Source: Flavobacteriales bacterium
Lineage (GTDB): Bacteria; Bacteroidota; Bacteroidia; Flavobacteriales; Flavobacteriaceae
NCBI GenBank assembly: GCA_017303755.1
Contig: JAFLBS010000001.1
Span: forward strand, 310,001 to 374,000
Direction of reading: 5' to 3'
Length of the DNA: 64,000 nucleotides
This document shows, in pieces, positions 8,556 through 16,788 of the stretch. How positions within the stretch are numbered: the stretch's first letter is position 1; each line of letters begins with the position of its first letter. The notes below the pieces were generated by a model, which was given only the letters and a program-made list of their open reading frames with translations, was not told where the DNA came from and searched no databases. The position numbers were made by a program, and so were the translations under genes.

Positions 8556-9347
8556 CTATTCTTTATGAAAGGCAATGCTTTTTTCCACTAAGAAATCGAT
8601 TAAAACCAAACCGTTGATCTTTTCTAAAAGTTGTTTTTGATTGATTTCTTCCGAAAAACAATACTCTAAAAACAACCCAATTTTATCTTCTTGAATATTC
8701 AGTGTTTTTTGAAAAAAGTCGGAATTAAATCGCAACTTCATTTCGGCTACAAATTCGTGAGAATTATAGGTTTTGATTGGTTTTGGCTTTGAAAATTCAT
8801 CATTCGTATTGAATAATTCAAAAATACTCTTTCCTAACTTGACAAAATTTACACCAAGATTAACATCCGCTTCTCTTGGCATGGCTAGATTGGCTGTGGT
8901 TTTCACACCTGTTATTTCTAAATTTTTAAAATCGATGGAAGACAAATCAGCTTTAATTGGAGGTTTGACTTTGATTCGTTTAGCATCGTAAACCAAATCA
9001 CCCGAAAGTTTGAAAGCACCAATTTTCACTTCATCAAGTTGGTTGATTTTCATACTCAAATGAATTACTGAGATTAATTTCTTAAAATCGGATGCTTTAA
9101 GAACAAATCGTTCCGTATCAAAAGTCACACTTGAAACAACAATAGTATCGCCTTCTCTAGCATAAATGGAGAAGAAACCCAAATCATCAGAAATAGTATT
9201 GGTTTCAAGAGTTGTATTGGTAATTGTGGCGCGTTCAACTTTTAATGAATCACAAACGAGCACACCTTTAAACACCTCAATTTTTCGGTTCTGAGATACG
9301 GCTACTATTGAAAAACCAATTAAAAATAAAAGTAAAAATTGCTTCAT
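8556..9347 (-). CDS. Carboxypeptidase-regulatory-like domain protein (second of a pair)
   Basis: This 263-residue exported protein has a signal peptide (MKQFLLLFLIGFSIVAVSQ). A CarboxypepD_reg-like beta-sandwich follows at about residues 24-110 (FKGVLVCDSLKVERATI, TISDDLGFFSIYAREGDTIVVSSVTF), the module also found at the N-terminus of TonB-dependent receptors. The rest is helical with no catalytic motif. It begins 3 bases after the stop of its upstream paralogue and precedes the DUF6702 gene by 12 bases, so the three are co-transcribed. Function unknown; an envelope-associated structural or accessory role is likely. Confidence 0.75.
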   Translation of the reverse strand: MKQFLLLFLIGFSIVAVSQNRKIEVFKGVLVCDSLKVERATITNTTLETNTISDDLGFFSIYAREGDTIVVSSVTFDTERFVLKASDFKKLISVIHLSMKINQLDEVKIGAFKLSGDLVYDAKRIKVKPPIKADLSSIDFKNLEITGVKTTANLAMPREADVNLGVNFVKLGKSIFELFNTNDEFSKPKPIKTYNSHEFVAEMKLRFNSDFFQKTLNIQEDKIGLFLEYCFSEEINQKQLLEKINGLVLIDFLVEKSIAFHKE

Positions 9348-9350
9348 ACA

Positions 9351-10094
9351 TTATTTTTTTTCGTTGATAACTTCCAAATAAGAAGCTGCAATTTCTCCCA
9401 TTATAAAAGTTGCTAAGGTTTTATTTTTGCTTTTCACAGCATTTTCGAAATGGGTATTTTCAACTAAATAGTATTGAAATCCTTTGACATAATCGGGCGG
9501 TATTTTGAGTTGTTCCGTATAAAAAGTTTCCTCAAACCATTCGTTTATTTTTCTCAGCGTATATTCTTTTCGCTCAACGGCTACTTCTTTTTTGAGCATG
9601 GTTGTTCGACCCGAAATAGCATTCAAAATTCCGTCAAATGATACTTGTGTATTCAATCCGTAAGTGTTTCCGCCACCAGTTGCTGTGTACAATCTTCTTT
9701 CTGCAGGTGTGTATTTTTTGGCTGGTTTGGACAAAATTCCCATACTTACTGCATTAATATCGTTTTGATTAATGACCACTTCTTTCAAATTGTAACTTGC
9801 CAACTCCATAGTAACAAAAAACAACTCTGATTTTAGGTCGGTGTATTTTAGCACGACTTTTTTTCCTTGTAAATGAACCGCAGAAAATTGTAGTGTGTCA
9901 TTTTCTTGTCCTAAAATTTCAAAATAACCACCACTTTTTGAAGTAGTTGCTGAATTAGAGTTGAGATTAATAATGTGAACACCTTCCAAATCGTCTGTAT
10001 AGGCTCTAATTTTTCCCTTTACTTCGCTCCTTTGTGCAAAGACAGAGGAGAAAAAGGCGAGAAACATACTCAACAGAAGGTACTTTTTGATCAT
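9351..10094 (-). CDS. Carboxypeptidase-regulatory-like domain protein (first of a pair)
   Basis: This 247-residue exported protein is paralogous to the next gene downstream. The start at 10094 is preferred because it puts the signal peptide (MIKKYLLLSMFLAFFSSVFAQ) at the N-terminus; a start 45 bases upstream adds a polar leader. The regulatory-like beta domain is at about residues 23-110 (VKGKIRAYTDDLEGVHIINLN, SKSGGYFEILGQENDTLQFSA). The helical C-terminal half has a YxxAGGG-like stretch (RRLYTATGGGNTYG). It leads an operon with the paralogue and DUF6702. No enzymatic motif is seen. Confidence 0.75.
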   Translation of the reverse strand: MIKKYLLLSMFLAFFSSVFAQRSEVKGKIRAYTDDLEGVHIINLNSNSATTSKSGGYFEILGQENDTLQFSAVHLQGKKVVLKYTDLKSELFFVTMELASYNLKEVVINQNDINAVSMGILSKPAKKYTPAERRLYTATGGGNTYGLNTQVSFDGILNAISGRTTMLKKEVAVERKEYTLRKINEWFEETFYTEQLKIPPDYVKGFQYYLVENTHFENAVKSKNKTLATFIMGEIAASYLEVINEKK

Positions 10095-10194
10095 TATTTT
10101 GCTACTATTATTTTGTAAAAGTACTTGAAAGCCTTCCAAAAATTAAGCCAAGTAAAATCTAATAAAATGTTAATTTAAAATTCGATTTTGTTTG

Positions 10195-10202
10195 TAGTTT
10201 TG
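10195..10202 (+). promoter_or_regulatory. Predicted -7 box of pepE
   Basis: TAGTTTTG, an exact TAnnTTTG match 19 bases upstream of the pepE start codon, in the divergent gap between the carboxypeptidase-regulatory-like operon and pepE. Confidence 0.45.
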
Positions 10203-10221
10203 TAGAAATCCACTCTTAAAA

Positions 10222-10929
10222 ATGAAGAACTTAATTATAGCAAGCACATCAACAGTTTACAATGGTGATTATTTAGATTATCTATTGAGCGAATTAGAAC
10301 TTTTATTTGCCAATAGTCAGACAATTATTTTTATTCCTTATGCTCGTCCGGGCGGAATTACTCATGATGATTACACCGAAAAAGTGCGAAGTGTTTTTGC
10401 AAAAATTAATAAAAACGTAGTTGGATTACACGAATTTGAAAATCCAACTGAAGCCATAACCAAAGCAGAAGGATTATTTACGGGCGGCGGAAACACCTTT
10501 TTATTGGTTACTCAATTATATGAAAACAATGCTATGTCAGTTTTGGCTGAAACCATAAAAAAAGGAACTCCTTATCTCGGAACCAGCGCCGGAAGTAATA
10601 TTACTGGAGTTTCAATGCAAACCACCAACGATATGCCGATTATATATCCGCCGAGTTTTGCTACTTTGAACATCATTCCGTTTAATTTGAATCCGCATTA
10701 CTTAGATCCAGATACCAATAGCCAACACATGGGAGAAACGCGAGAAACTAGAATCAAAGAGTTTCATGCGTTCAATTCGACCGCGGTTTTAGGGCTTCGA
10801 GAAGGCAGTTGGTTGCGAGTGAATGGAGAGCAAATTATACTAAAAGGCGATTTGACGGCGCGTTTGTTTAGACAAAATGAAACTCCAATTGAAATTGAAT
10901 CAGGAACAGATTTGAGTTTTTTGGGGTAG
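10222..10929 (+). CDS. pepE: Dipeptidase E (S51, aspartyl dipeptidase)
   Basis: This 235-residue cytoplasmic serine peptidase belongs to the S51 family, whose members split dipeptides with N-terminal Asp. It has the class I glutamine amidotransferase-like fold signatures: the glycine loop GLFTGGGNTF (about 85-94) and the nucleophile elbow GTSAGS with Ser122. H159 in LNPHYLD and D137 fit the other catalytic residues, each two positions on from the E. coli enzyme. Length matches the family (about 230). It is a single gene, transcribed divergently from the upstream operon and followed by the tRNA-Gly region. Confidence 0.9.
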   Translation: MKNLIIASTSTVYNGDYLDYLLSELELLFANSQTIIFIPYARPGGITHDDYTEKVRSVFAKINKNVVGLHEFENPTEAITKAEGLFTGGGNTFLLVTQLYENNAMSVLAETIKKGTPYLGTSAGSNITGVSMQTTNDMPIIYPPSFATLNIIPFNLNPHYLDPDTNSQHMGETRETRIKEFHAFNSTAVLGLREGSWLRVNGEQIILKGDLTARLFRQNETPIEIESGTDLSFLG

Positions 10930-10935
10930 AGTTTA

Positions 10936-10957
10936 TTTCAGAGCGGAAGACGAGGCT
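10936..10957. repeat. Partial duplicate of the tRNA-Gly 3' end (direct repeat copy 1)
   Basis: These 22 bases are identical to 11034-11055, which cover the 3' acceptor and T-arm end of the tRNA-Gly gene plus 7 flanking bases. The copies are 98 bases apart in direct orientation. Such truncated tRNA ends can be left by integrase-type elements or by slippage. Confidence 0.7.
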
Positions 10958-10975
10958 TCCCGATAGTCATCGGGA
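10958..10975. repeat. Short perfect hairpin next to the tRNA fragment
   Basis: TCCCGAT and ATCGGGA form a 7-bp stem with a 4-base loop. There is no following T-run, so it is not an obvious terminator for pepE. It may be a short interspersed palindrome. Confidence 0.45.
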
Positions 10976-10998
10976 TAAACTTCTCGCCTTATGTGAAT

Positions 10999-11030
10999 AA
11001 AAAAACCTCTAACGTAAATTAGAGGCTTTT
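10999..11030 (-). terminator. Terminator of tRNA-Gly (possibly bidirectional)
   Basis: A 7-bp stem CCTCTAA/TTAGAGG (11006-11012 with 11019-11025) has a 6-base loop. On the minus strand it is followed by a run of T, directly downstream of the tRNA. On the plus strand it is followed by CTTTT, so it may also stop pepE transcripts. Confidence 0.7.
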
Positions 11031-11040
11031 GATTTTCAGA

Positions 11041-11112
<72 letters not shown>

Positions 11113-11261
11113 ATTTGTTTTTTGGTGAGTGCAAATATATAGCATTTGTTGTATTGGATGCAAATTTTTTTTTGAAAAAATTCATTGATTCCTGTTTTCT
11201 ACAATTAATTTTACTCTGAAATAGTTTATAATTGATTCGTTATCACTTAATTTAGTCTCGC

Positions 11262-11705
11262 ATGATTGAAATAAAAAATATTGATTTTACCGCCACTTTT
11301 TCTGTTCGACACCCTGTTTTACGAGAAGGAAAACCAGTTGAGAGCTGTTTTTTTGATGGAGACGACCTAAAAACCACAATACATTTTGGTCTGTTTTATG
11401 ACAAAAAATTAGTAGGAGTAATTTCAATTTTCAAAAATAAAAACGCTATCTTTAGTGCTCAAATTCAGTTCCAAATTAGAGGAATGGCTGTGCTGAAAGA
11501 ATGTCAAGGAAAAAAATTTGGCAAACAACTATTGCATCAAGCAGAGCATCATGTAATTGCTCAAAAGGGAAATCTGATTTGGTTCAATGCGCGAGAAAAT
11601 GCAGTACCTTTTTATCAGAACTCGGGTTATGAAATTTTAGGAAACTCATTCGAAATTAAAGATATTGGAACACATTATATAATGTATAAAAATTTAGGGC
11701 AATAG
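11262..11705 (+). CDS. GNAT family N-acetyltransferase
   Basis: This 147-residue protein has the GNAT fold order: an N-terminal strand-helix region with RHPVLREGKP, a central strand pair (KLVGVISIF, FQIRGMAVLKECQGKKFGKQLL) holding the acetyl-CoA pyrophosphate loop (QGKKFGKQ, a form of Q/RxxGxG/A), and a C-terminal block (NARENAVPFYQNSGYEILGNSF). It transfers acetyl groups from acetyl-CoA to an amine; the acceptor is unknown. It is followed after 3 bases by an L,D-transpeptidase gene, so the two are probably co-transcribed, without proving a functional link. Confidence 0.82.
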   Translation: MIEIKNIDFTATFSVRHPVLREGKPVESCFFDGDDLKTTIHFGLFYDKKLVGVISIFKNKNAIFSAQIQFQIRGMAVLKECQGKKFGKQLLHQAEHHVIAQKGNLIWFNARENAVPFYQNSGYEILGNSFEIKDIGTHYIMYKNLGQ

Positions 11706-11708
11706 CCT

Positions 11709-13304
11709 ATGGGGAAAATCTACTTCGTTTTTTTATTTACTTTTTTTATTTCCTGTCAGGATCACAAGTCTGTTAACACTACAGAAAGTGCGTCCTTTAT
11801 GGATATATTTGCTTTTTTTAAGGAAGATAAAATCAAGATTGACTCTACTTTAATCCTTTCTTACAACGACACCATTTTAAAAGCATTTTACCAAAAAAAC
11901 AATTACGAAGTGGCATGGGATTCAAAAGAAAACAGAGATTTTATTTTGAATGAATTGACTCAATCCTACCAAGATGGTTTGGAACCTAACGACTATTACG
12001 TTGAGTATTTGCAACGCTACGAAACCAAATACGATAGCCTTTCTGAACCCGAATTGATTACTTACGACATTCAACTTACTCGAAGTATTCAAAAATTCAT
12101 CAATCACATTAGCAAAGGAAAAGTAAATCCATATGAGCTGTACGATGATTGGGATTTAGGAAAAAAAACTATAGATGCAAGTGTTGTGCTTCAAGAATGT
12201 TTTGCTGAAAATAATTTTACTGAAATACTAGAAAAACAAAAGCCTCAACTCAAAATGTACCAACAATTGAAGTTGGCCTTAAAGAAACTAAATCAATTTC
12301 CTGATACTAACATCGAGCAAGTTGATTTAAGAGAAAAATTCAACCCAAACACTTCGTCTAAATCCATCATCAACATCAAACGAAAATTGATTTATTGGGG
12401 TGATTTGAAACGAAAGGATTCGGCTTTGACCAAACTATACGATAAGGAAACTCAAACCGCTGTAAAAGCTTTTCAAAAGCGACATGGTTTGAAAGCTGAT
12501 GGTGTAATTGGACGCGGAACCATAGAAGCATTAAACTATTCACGAGACCAACGAATTGAACAAATTGTGGTCAATATGGAACGCTTGAGATGGCTGCCTA
12601 ATAATTTGGGAAACCATTACATTTTGGTGAATCTACCTGATTATCATCTTACAGTATTTAAAGATAATGACAGTATTTTATCACACAAAGTTGTTGTTGG
12701 GAAAGACTCGCGAAAAACACCTTTATTATCATCAAAATTGACCAATATCGTTTTGAATCCGAATTGGACCGTTCCGCCCACCATTTTAAAAGAAGATGTT
12801 TTTCCAGATGCAGTACGAAGCAGAAGTGCATTTAGCAGAAGAGGTTTGCATATTTTAGATTCCAAAAACCGCGAAGTCAGTGCTTCTAAATGGAAATTGG
12901 CTGATGCTAAACGCTACAAATACGTTCAAAATCCGAGTAAAAACAATTCTTTAGGATTTATGAAAATCAATTTTAACAACAAATACGCGGTGTATTTACA
13001 CGACACTAATCACCGTAACTATTTCAAATACGATTATCGAGCATTGAGTTCAGGTTGCGTTCGAGTTGAAAATCCGCTTGATTTGGCTCATTATCTATTG
13101 AATGATGATGAGAATTGGAGCATAGAAAAAATAAACGAGTTAACCAAAGATGCCAAAAAATTGCAAACCAAAACCATCAATATGACTGAAGATATCTACG
13201 TACATTTTATCTACAATACTTCATGGATAGAAAATGACCAACTTCAGTTTAGAGAAGATATTTATTGTTTGGACTCCGATTTGTACTCTAAATTGCGTTA
13301 TTAA
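11709..13304 (+). CDS. Murein L,D-transpeptidase with peptidoglycan-binding domain (YcbB-like)
   Basis: This 531-residue cell-wall enzyme forms 3-3 crosslinks or attaches partners to diaminopimelate. The N-terminus is a lipoprotein-type signal (MGKIYFVFLFTFFISCQD, Cys16). A helical scaffold region follows, then a peptidoglycan-binding module at about 215-280 (KETQTAVKAFQKRHGLKADGVIGRGTIEALN) and a YkuD catalytic domain at about 300-465. The catalytic motif is complete: HDTNHRNYF upstream and SSGCVRVENP with Cys450. This domain order matches the YcbB/LdtD group. It converges end to end on a second L,D-transpeptidase gene on the other strand. Confidence 0.9.
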   Translation: MGKIYFVFLFTFFISCQDHKSVNTTESASFMDIFAFFKEDKIKIDSTLILSYNDTILKAFYQKNNYEVAWDSKENRDFILNELTQSYQDGLEPNDYYVEYLQRYETKYDSLSEPELITYDIQLTRSIQKFINHISKGKVNPYELYDDWDLGKKTIDASVVLQECFAENNFTEILEKQKPQLKMYQQLKLALKKLNQFPDTNIEQVDLREKFNPNTSSKSIINIKRKLIYWGDLKRKDSALTKLYDKETQTAVKAFQKRHGLKADGVIGRGTIEALNYSRDQRIEQIVVNMERLRWLPNNLGNHYILVNLPDYHLTVFKDNDSILSHKVVVGKDSRKTPLLSSKLTNIVLNPNWTVPPTILKEDVFPDAVRSRSAFSRRGLHILDSKNREVSASKWKLADAKRYKYVQNPSKNNSLGFMKINFNNKYAVYLHDTNHRNYFKYDYRALSSGCVRVENPLDLAHYLLNDDENWSIEKINELTKDAKKLQTKTINMTEDIYVHFIYNTSWIENDQLQFREDIYCLDSDLYSKLRY

Positions 13305-14018
13305 CTACAACAAAACAGTTCTATTCGAACGGTGATTGATGAACAAACACGATTTGTTTTTAATGGTAGAAATAATCGATTTTGTCAACTCTAATGGCAA
13401 TGCTGGACAACCAAAACTCCTTCCTAATCGGTTGTGTTCTCTGATAAAAGACTCAGAAACATAATCGGCTCCGTGAATTACAATCGCTCGACTTCGGGCA
13501 TTATCGTTTTTGCTTTTTTCTAAACCATCAAGTTTTAAAGAAAGTCCGTGCGAACCTTGATACGTTTCACTGGCAACAAAAAATCCTAAACTACTTTTGT
13601 ACGATTCATTTTCGTTAGAAAACGATTCCGCATTGAGTTCACCTGAATTTTTTCCGTGTGCTACTAAGGAATGAAAAAGCACTTTATTTTCATCCATATC
13701 AATCACCCATAGTCTTTTTTGTGTTGAAGGCAAATCGAAATCAATTATAGTAAGAATGTTGCTTTGGATGATTTGTTTCTCTTTCAAAACATCAAAACCA
13801 TCCATAGCTTTAGAAAAAGAATCGTATTGTGGCAAATCAAAACCATTGGATTCAATGGATTGATAACGTTCAAATTTTTCGTCAATAATCATTGAACTAG
13901 GAACAACTTCCGTTTTCTTTGTCGTTTCCATCAAAATAGCATTTTCAATTGGTAAATCCTTTTTAATAGTAAAGGAACACAAACCAATTAATGCTAAACT
14001 CAAAAAGCGTTTTAACAT
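13305..14018 (-). CDS. Murein L,D-transpeptidase catalytic domain family protein (short type)
   Basis: This 237-residue exported protein has a short N-terminal hydrophobic signal (FLSLALIGLCSF). The catalytic region of the short YkuD-like family is visible: IVIHGADYVS supplies the histidine and GRSFGCPALP the cysteine (Cys204). A core around LWVIDMDENKVLFHSLVAHGKNSG is typical of the family. It probably also modifies peptidoglycan. Its stop codon directly abuts that of the larger L,D-transpeptidase, with no space for a separate terminator. A -7 box on the minus strand (14054-14061) is 36 bases upstream of the start. Confidence 0.82.
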   Translation of the reverse strand: MLKRFLSLALIGLCSFTIKKDLPIENAILMETTKKTEVVPSSMIIDEKFERYQSIESNGFDLPQYDSFSKAMDGFDVLKEKQIIQSNILTIIDFDLPSTQKRLWVIDMDENKVLFHSLVAHGKNSGELNAESFSNENESYKSSLGFFVASETYQGSHGLSLKLDGLEKSKNDNARSRAIVIHGADYVSESFIREHNRLGRSFGCPALPLELTKSIISTIKNKSCLFINHRSNRTVLL

Positions 14019-14053
14019 AATAGTAATTTAAGTTAATAGTAAATTTGGGGCTA

Positions 14054-14061
14054 CAAACATA
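14054..14061 (-). promoter_or_regulatory. Predicted -7 box of the short L,D-transpeptidase gene
   Basis: Minus strand TATGTTTG matches TAnnTTTG. It lies in the divergent gap shared with the DUF5916 gene. Confidence 0.4.
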
Positions 14062-14164
14062 AAAAACCGATTCAATAAAAAAAATAAAATCAATACTTTT
14101 TATCGTTTATTTACATATTTTATCGACTAATTACATTATTTAACTTTTTATATAATTTTTTTCT

Positions 14165-14172
14165 TACTTTTG
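14165..14172 (+). promoter_or_regulatory. Predicted -7 box of the DUF5916 gene
   Basis: TACTTTTG, an exact TAnnTTTG match 73 bases upstream of the start codon. The very AT-rich stretch before it holds no recognisable gene. Confidence 0.45.
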
Positions 14173-14245
14173 TTCAGATTCATGAATGTTAATTTTTAAT
14201 AGGTTTCAATTTTATATTTATATTTGTTCAACCAACTCAAACTAA

Positions 14246-16666
14246 ATGCTCAAGAAAAAACTAATAGTCCTTTTTCTATTTGTTTTGATGTCGACGATTT
14301 GTCATTCGCAAAGTCAAAAGAAAACCTTGCAGACAAAATTCACACCAGAAAAAATAACAGTAGATGCCAAACTCGATGAAGAAGCGTGGAAAAATGCTGA
14401 AATAGCAACCAATTTTGTTATGGTTGAACCCGATAATGGAACATTAGAATCTACAGAACGAAGAACTGAAGTAAAAATTGTCTATAACAACGACGCAATT
14501 TACGTTGGAGCACTACTTTATGATAATCCTAACACTATTAAGAAAGAACTTACTATTAGAGATGATTTTGCAACTGCAGATCATTTCGGAATTACTTTAA
14601 ATGGTTTTAATGATGGCCAACAGGATTTTCGCTTTATAGTAAGTGCAGCTGGCGTTCAGCAAGACTGTGTATATACTGAATACAACGGTGAAGATTTTTC
14701 GTGGAATGCCATTTGGGATAGTCATGTAGAAATCACCGATTTTGGTTGGGTTGTTGAAATGAAAATCCCATACGCTGCTTTGCGTTTTTCATCAGAAGAG
14801 AAGCAAACATGGGGTTTAAATTTCTATAGAGAAGTTCGAAACTTAAGACAAAAATTCACATGGAATCGTATAGATAATAACATCAGTAACGAAGCCAATC
14901 AAGCAGGAATTTTAGAAGGAATAGAAAACATTAAAACCCCAACACGTTTGTTTTTAATTCCGTATTCTTCTTTTTATTTGAATGCTAATGATGCTCAAAA
15001 AACCAAAGGCGAATTCAAAGGTGGTTTGGATGTAAAGTATGGAATTAATGATGCCTTCACTTTGGATGCGATTTTGGTTCCCGATTTTGGTCAAGCTGCA
15101 TTTGATAAAGTAGAATTGAATTTGGGTCCGTTTGAACAACAATTCAACGAAAACAGACCTTTTTTTACTGAAGGAACTGAACTTTTTAGCAAAGGATTTT
15201 TATTGTATTCTAGAAGAATTGGCGGCAGACCATCAACACAAGCTGAACTCAACAGTAATGAAGAATTTGATGAAAACCCAAGTAAAGTCGATTTATTAAA
15301 CGCGTTAAAAATTTCTGGAAGAACTAAAGATGGTCTGGGTGTTGGTATCTTAAATGCAATCACAGAAAAAACCTCAGCCAAAATTAGAAATACTGTTACT
15401 GGAGAAACTCGATCTGAAGTGATCGAACCATTGACCAATTACAATGTTTTTGTTTTGGACCAACGCTTCAGAAAAAACTCATCTGTTTCTTTTCTCAACA
15501 CCAATGTTACTCGAAATGGCGAATTCAGAGACGCTAACGTTTCTGCATTTCTTTTCGATTTAAACACCAAGAAAAACACCTATAATTTATTGGGTGATTA
15601 CAAATACAGTTCCATCAACGAATACAAAGATTTACCCAACCGAAAAGGATACAATACTTCTTTGCGCTTTGCCGAAACCAGCGGAAAATACCGCTATGCT
15701 ATTGGCGGTCAATACGTTTCGACCAATTGGGATAACAATGATTTGGGAATTAATTTCCAAACGCATTATCACACGCTCTATTTCAACCACAGTTACCGAA
15801 TCTTAAATCCGACCAAAAGATTCAATTCGTTTAATGTCAACAGCAATTATTATTCTGAATTTGACAATAGAACGGGAAGATTACAAGGATTCAACGGAAA
15901 CTTGAATTTCAATATCACATCAAAAAAGAATGATTATTACGGCTTTGGATTCAATGGAAGTCCTTTTGAAACCTATGATTTTTACGAACCGAGAACGGAA
16001 AACGAGCAACGCTTTCTAAATGTACCAAAATGGATTAACCCTTGGATTTTCCTCTCGTCCAACTACAACCGAAAATTTGCTATCGACATTAATCCATTTG
16101 CAACTTTTTTTGATGGCGACAACCGTTATAACGCAGGCTATTTCATCAGTCCACGCTACCGTTTTACAAACAAATTTTCGTTAATTTACGAATTTTCGTT
16201 CAACTTCTTAAACAACAACTTAGGTTATGTGAATGACGATGACAACGGCATTTACATCGGAAAAAGAGATCGTACCATATACACTAACTCCATTTCTGGA
16301 AAGTATACTGTCAACAACGTGATGAACTTTAACTTATCATTGCGCCATTATTGGTCGTATGCCATTTACGACAGTGTATTTAATTTACAAGAAGACGGAA
16401 GTTTGCTTTTGAATCCATCCTACTCTACGAATCACGATGAGAATTTCAATACTTGGAATCTCGATTTATCATATTCATGGTGGTTTGCACCAGGCAGTCA
16501 GATTTCTGTTTTGTACCGAAACAATGCATTAATTGATGATTCGGGCTCAATAGTTGACAAGGATTTTGGTTCCAACATTAACAACTTGGTCAACAACAAA
16601 AATTTAGATCACATTTTTTCCATCAGCATCCGTTACTTCATCGATTACAATTCACTAAAAAGATAA
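14246..16666 (+). CDS. DUF5916 outer-membrane-type protein with CBM9-like N-terminal domain
   Basis: This 806-residue exported protein has a signal peptide (KKLIVLFLFVLMSTICHSQ). Residues about 30-220 form a CBM9-like beta-sandwich (ITVDAKLDEEAWKNAE, HFGITLNGFNDGQQDFRF, WVVEMKIPYAALRF). The remainder is the DUF5916 region, rich in alternating aromatic beta-strands with many Asn/Tyr/Phe turns and ending in a strand finishing on Arg, consistent with an outer-membrane barrel. Proteins of this type are widespread in Bacteroidota with no established biochemical role; sugar or polymer binding is inferred from the first domain. It stands alone, divergent from the short L,D-transpeptidase gene. Confidence 0.82.
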   Translation: MLKKKLIVLFLFVLMSTICHSQSQKKTLQTKFTPEKITVDAKLDEEAWKNAEIATNFVMVEPDNGTLESTERRTEVKIVYNNDAIYVGALLYDNPNTIKKELTIRDDFATADHFGITLNGFNDGQQDFRFIVSAAGVQQDCVYTEYNGEDFSWNAIWDSHVEITDFGWVVEMKIPYAALRFSSEEKQTWGLNFYREVRNLRQKFTWNRIDNNISNEANQAGILEGIENIKTPTRLFLIPYSSFYLNANDAQKTKGEFKGGLDVKYGINDAFTLDAILVPDFGQAAFDKVELNLGPFEQQFNENRPFFTEGTELFSKGFLLYSRRIGGRPSTQAELNSNEEFDENPSKVDLLNALKISGRTKDGLGVGILNAITEKTSAKIRNTVTGETRSEVIEPLTNYNVFVLDQRFRKNSSVSFLNTNVTRNGEFRDANVSAFLFDLNTKKNTYNLLGDYKYSSINEYKDLPNRKGYNTSLRFAETSGKYRYAIGGQYVSTNWDNNDLGINFQTHYHTLYFNHSYRILNPTKRFNSFNVNSNYYSEFDNRTGRLQGFNGNLNFNITSKKNDYYGFGFNGSPFETYDFYEPRTENEQRFLNVPKWINPWIFLSSNYNRKFAIDINPFATFFDGDNRYNAGYFISPRYRFTNKFSLIYEFSFNFLNNNLGYVNDDDNGIYIGKRDRTIYTNSISGKYTVNNVMNFNLSLRHYWSYAIYDSVFNLQEDGSLLLNPSYSTNHDENFNTWNLDLSYSWWFAPGSQISVLYRNNALIDDSGSIVDKDFGSNINNLVNNKNLDHIFSISIRYFIDYNSLKR

Positions 16667-16730
16667 CGATTTCGTTAGTATTTTTTTCAAAAAACAACTC
16701 CTTTTTCCAACAGAAAAAACGGAAATGAAT

Positions 16731-16738
16731 TACCTTTG
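16731..16738 (+). promoter_or_regulatory. Predicted -7 box of gpmI
   Basis: TACCTTTG, an exact TAnnTTTG match 50 bases upstream of the gpmI start. No clean TTTG is seen at -33. Confidence 0.45.
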
Positions 16739-16788
16739 TTTACTCTTTGGCAATCAGGTCAAACGACATGAAATAAAATTAATTTCTG

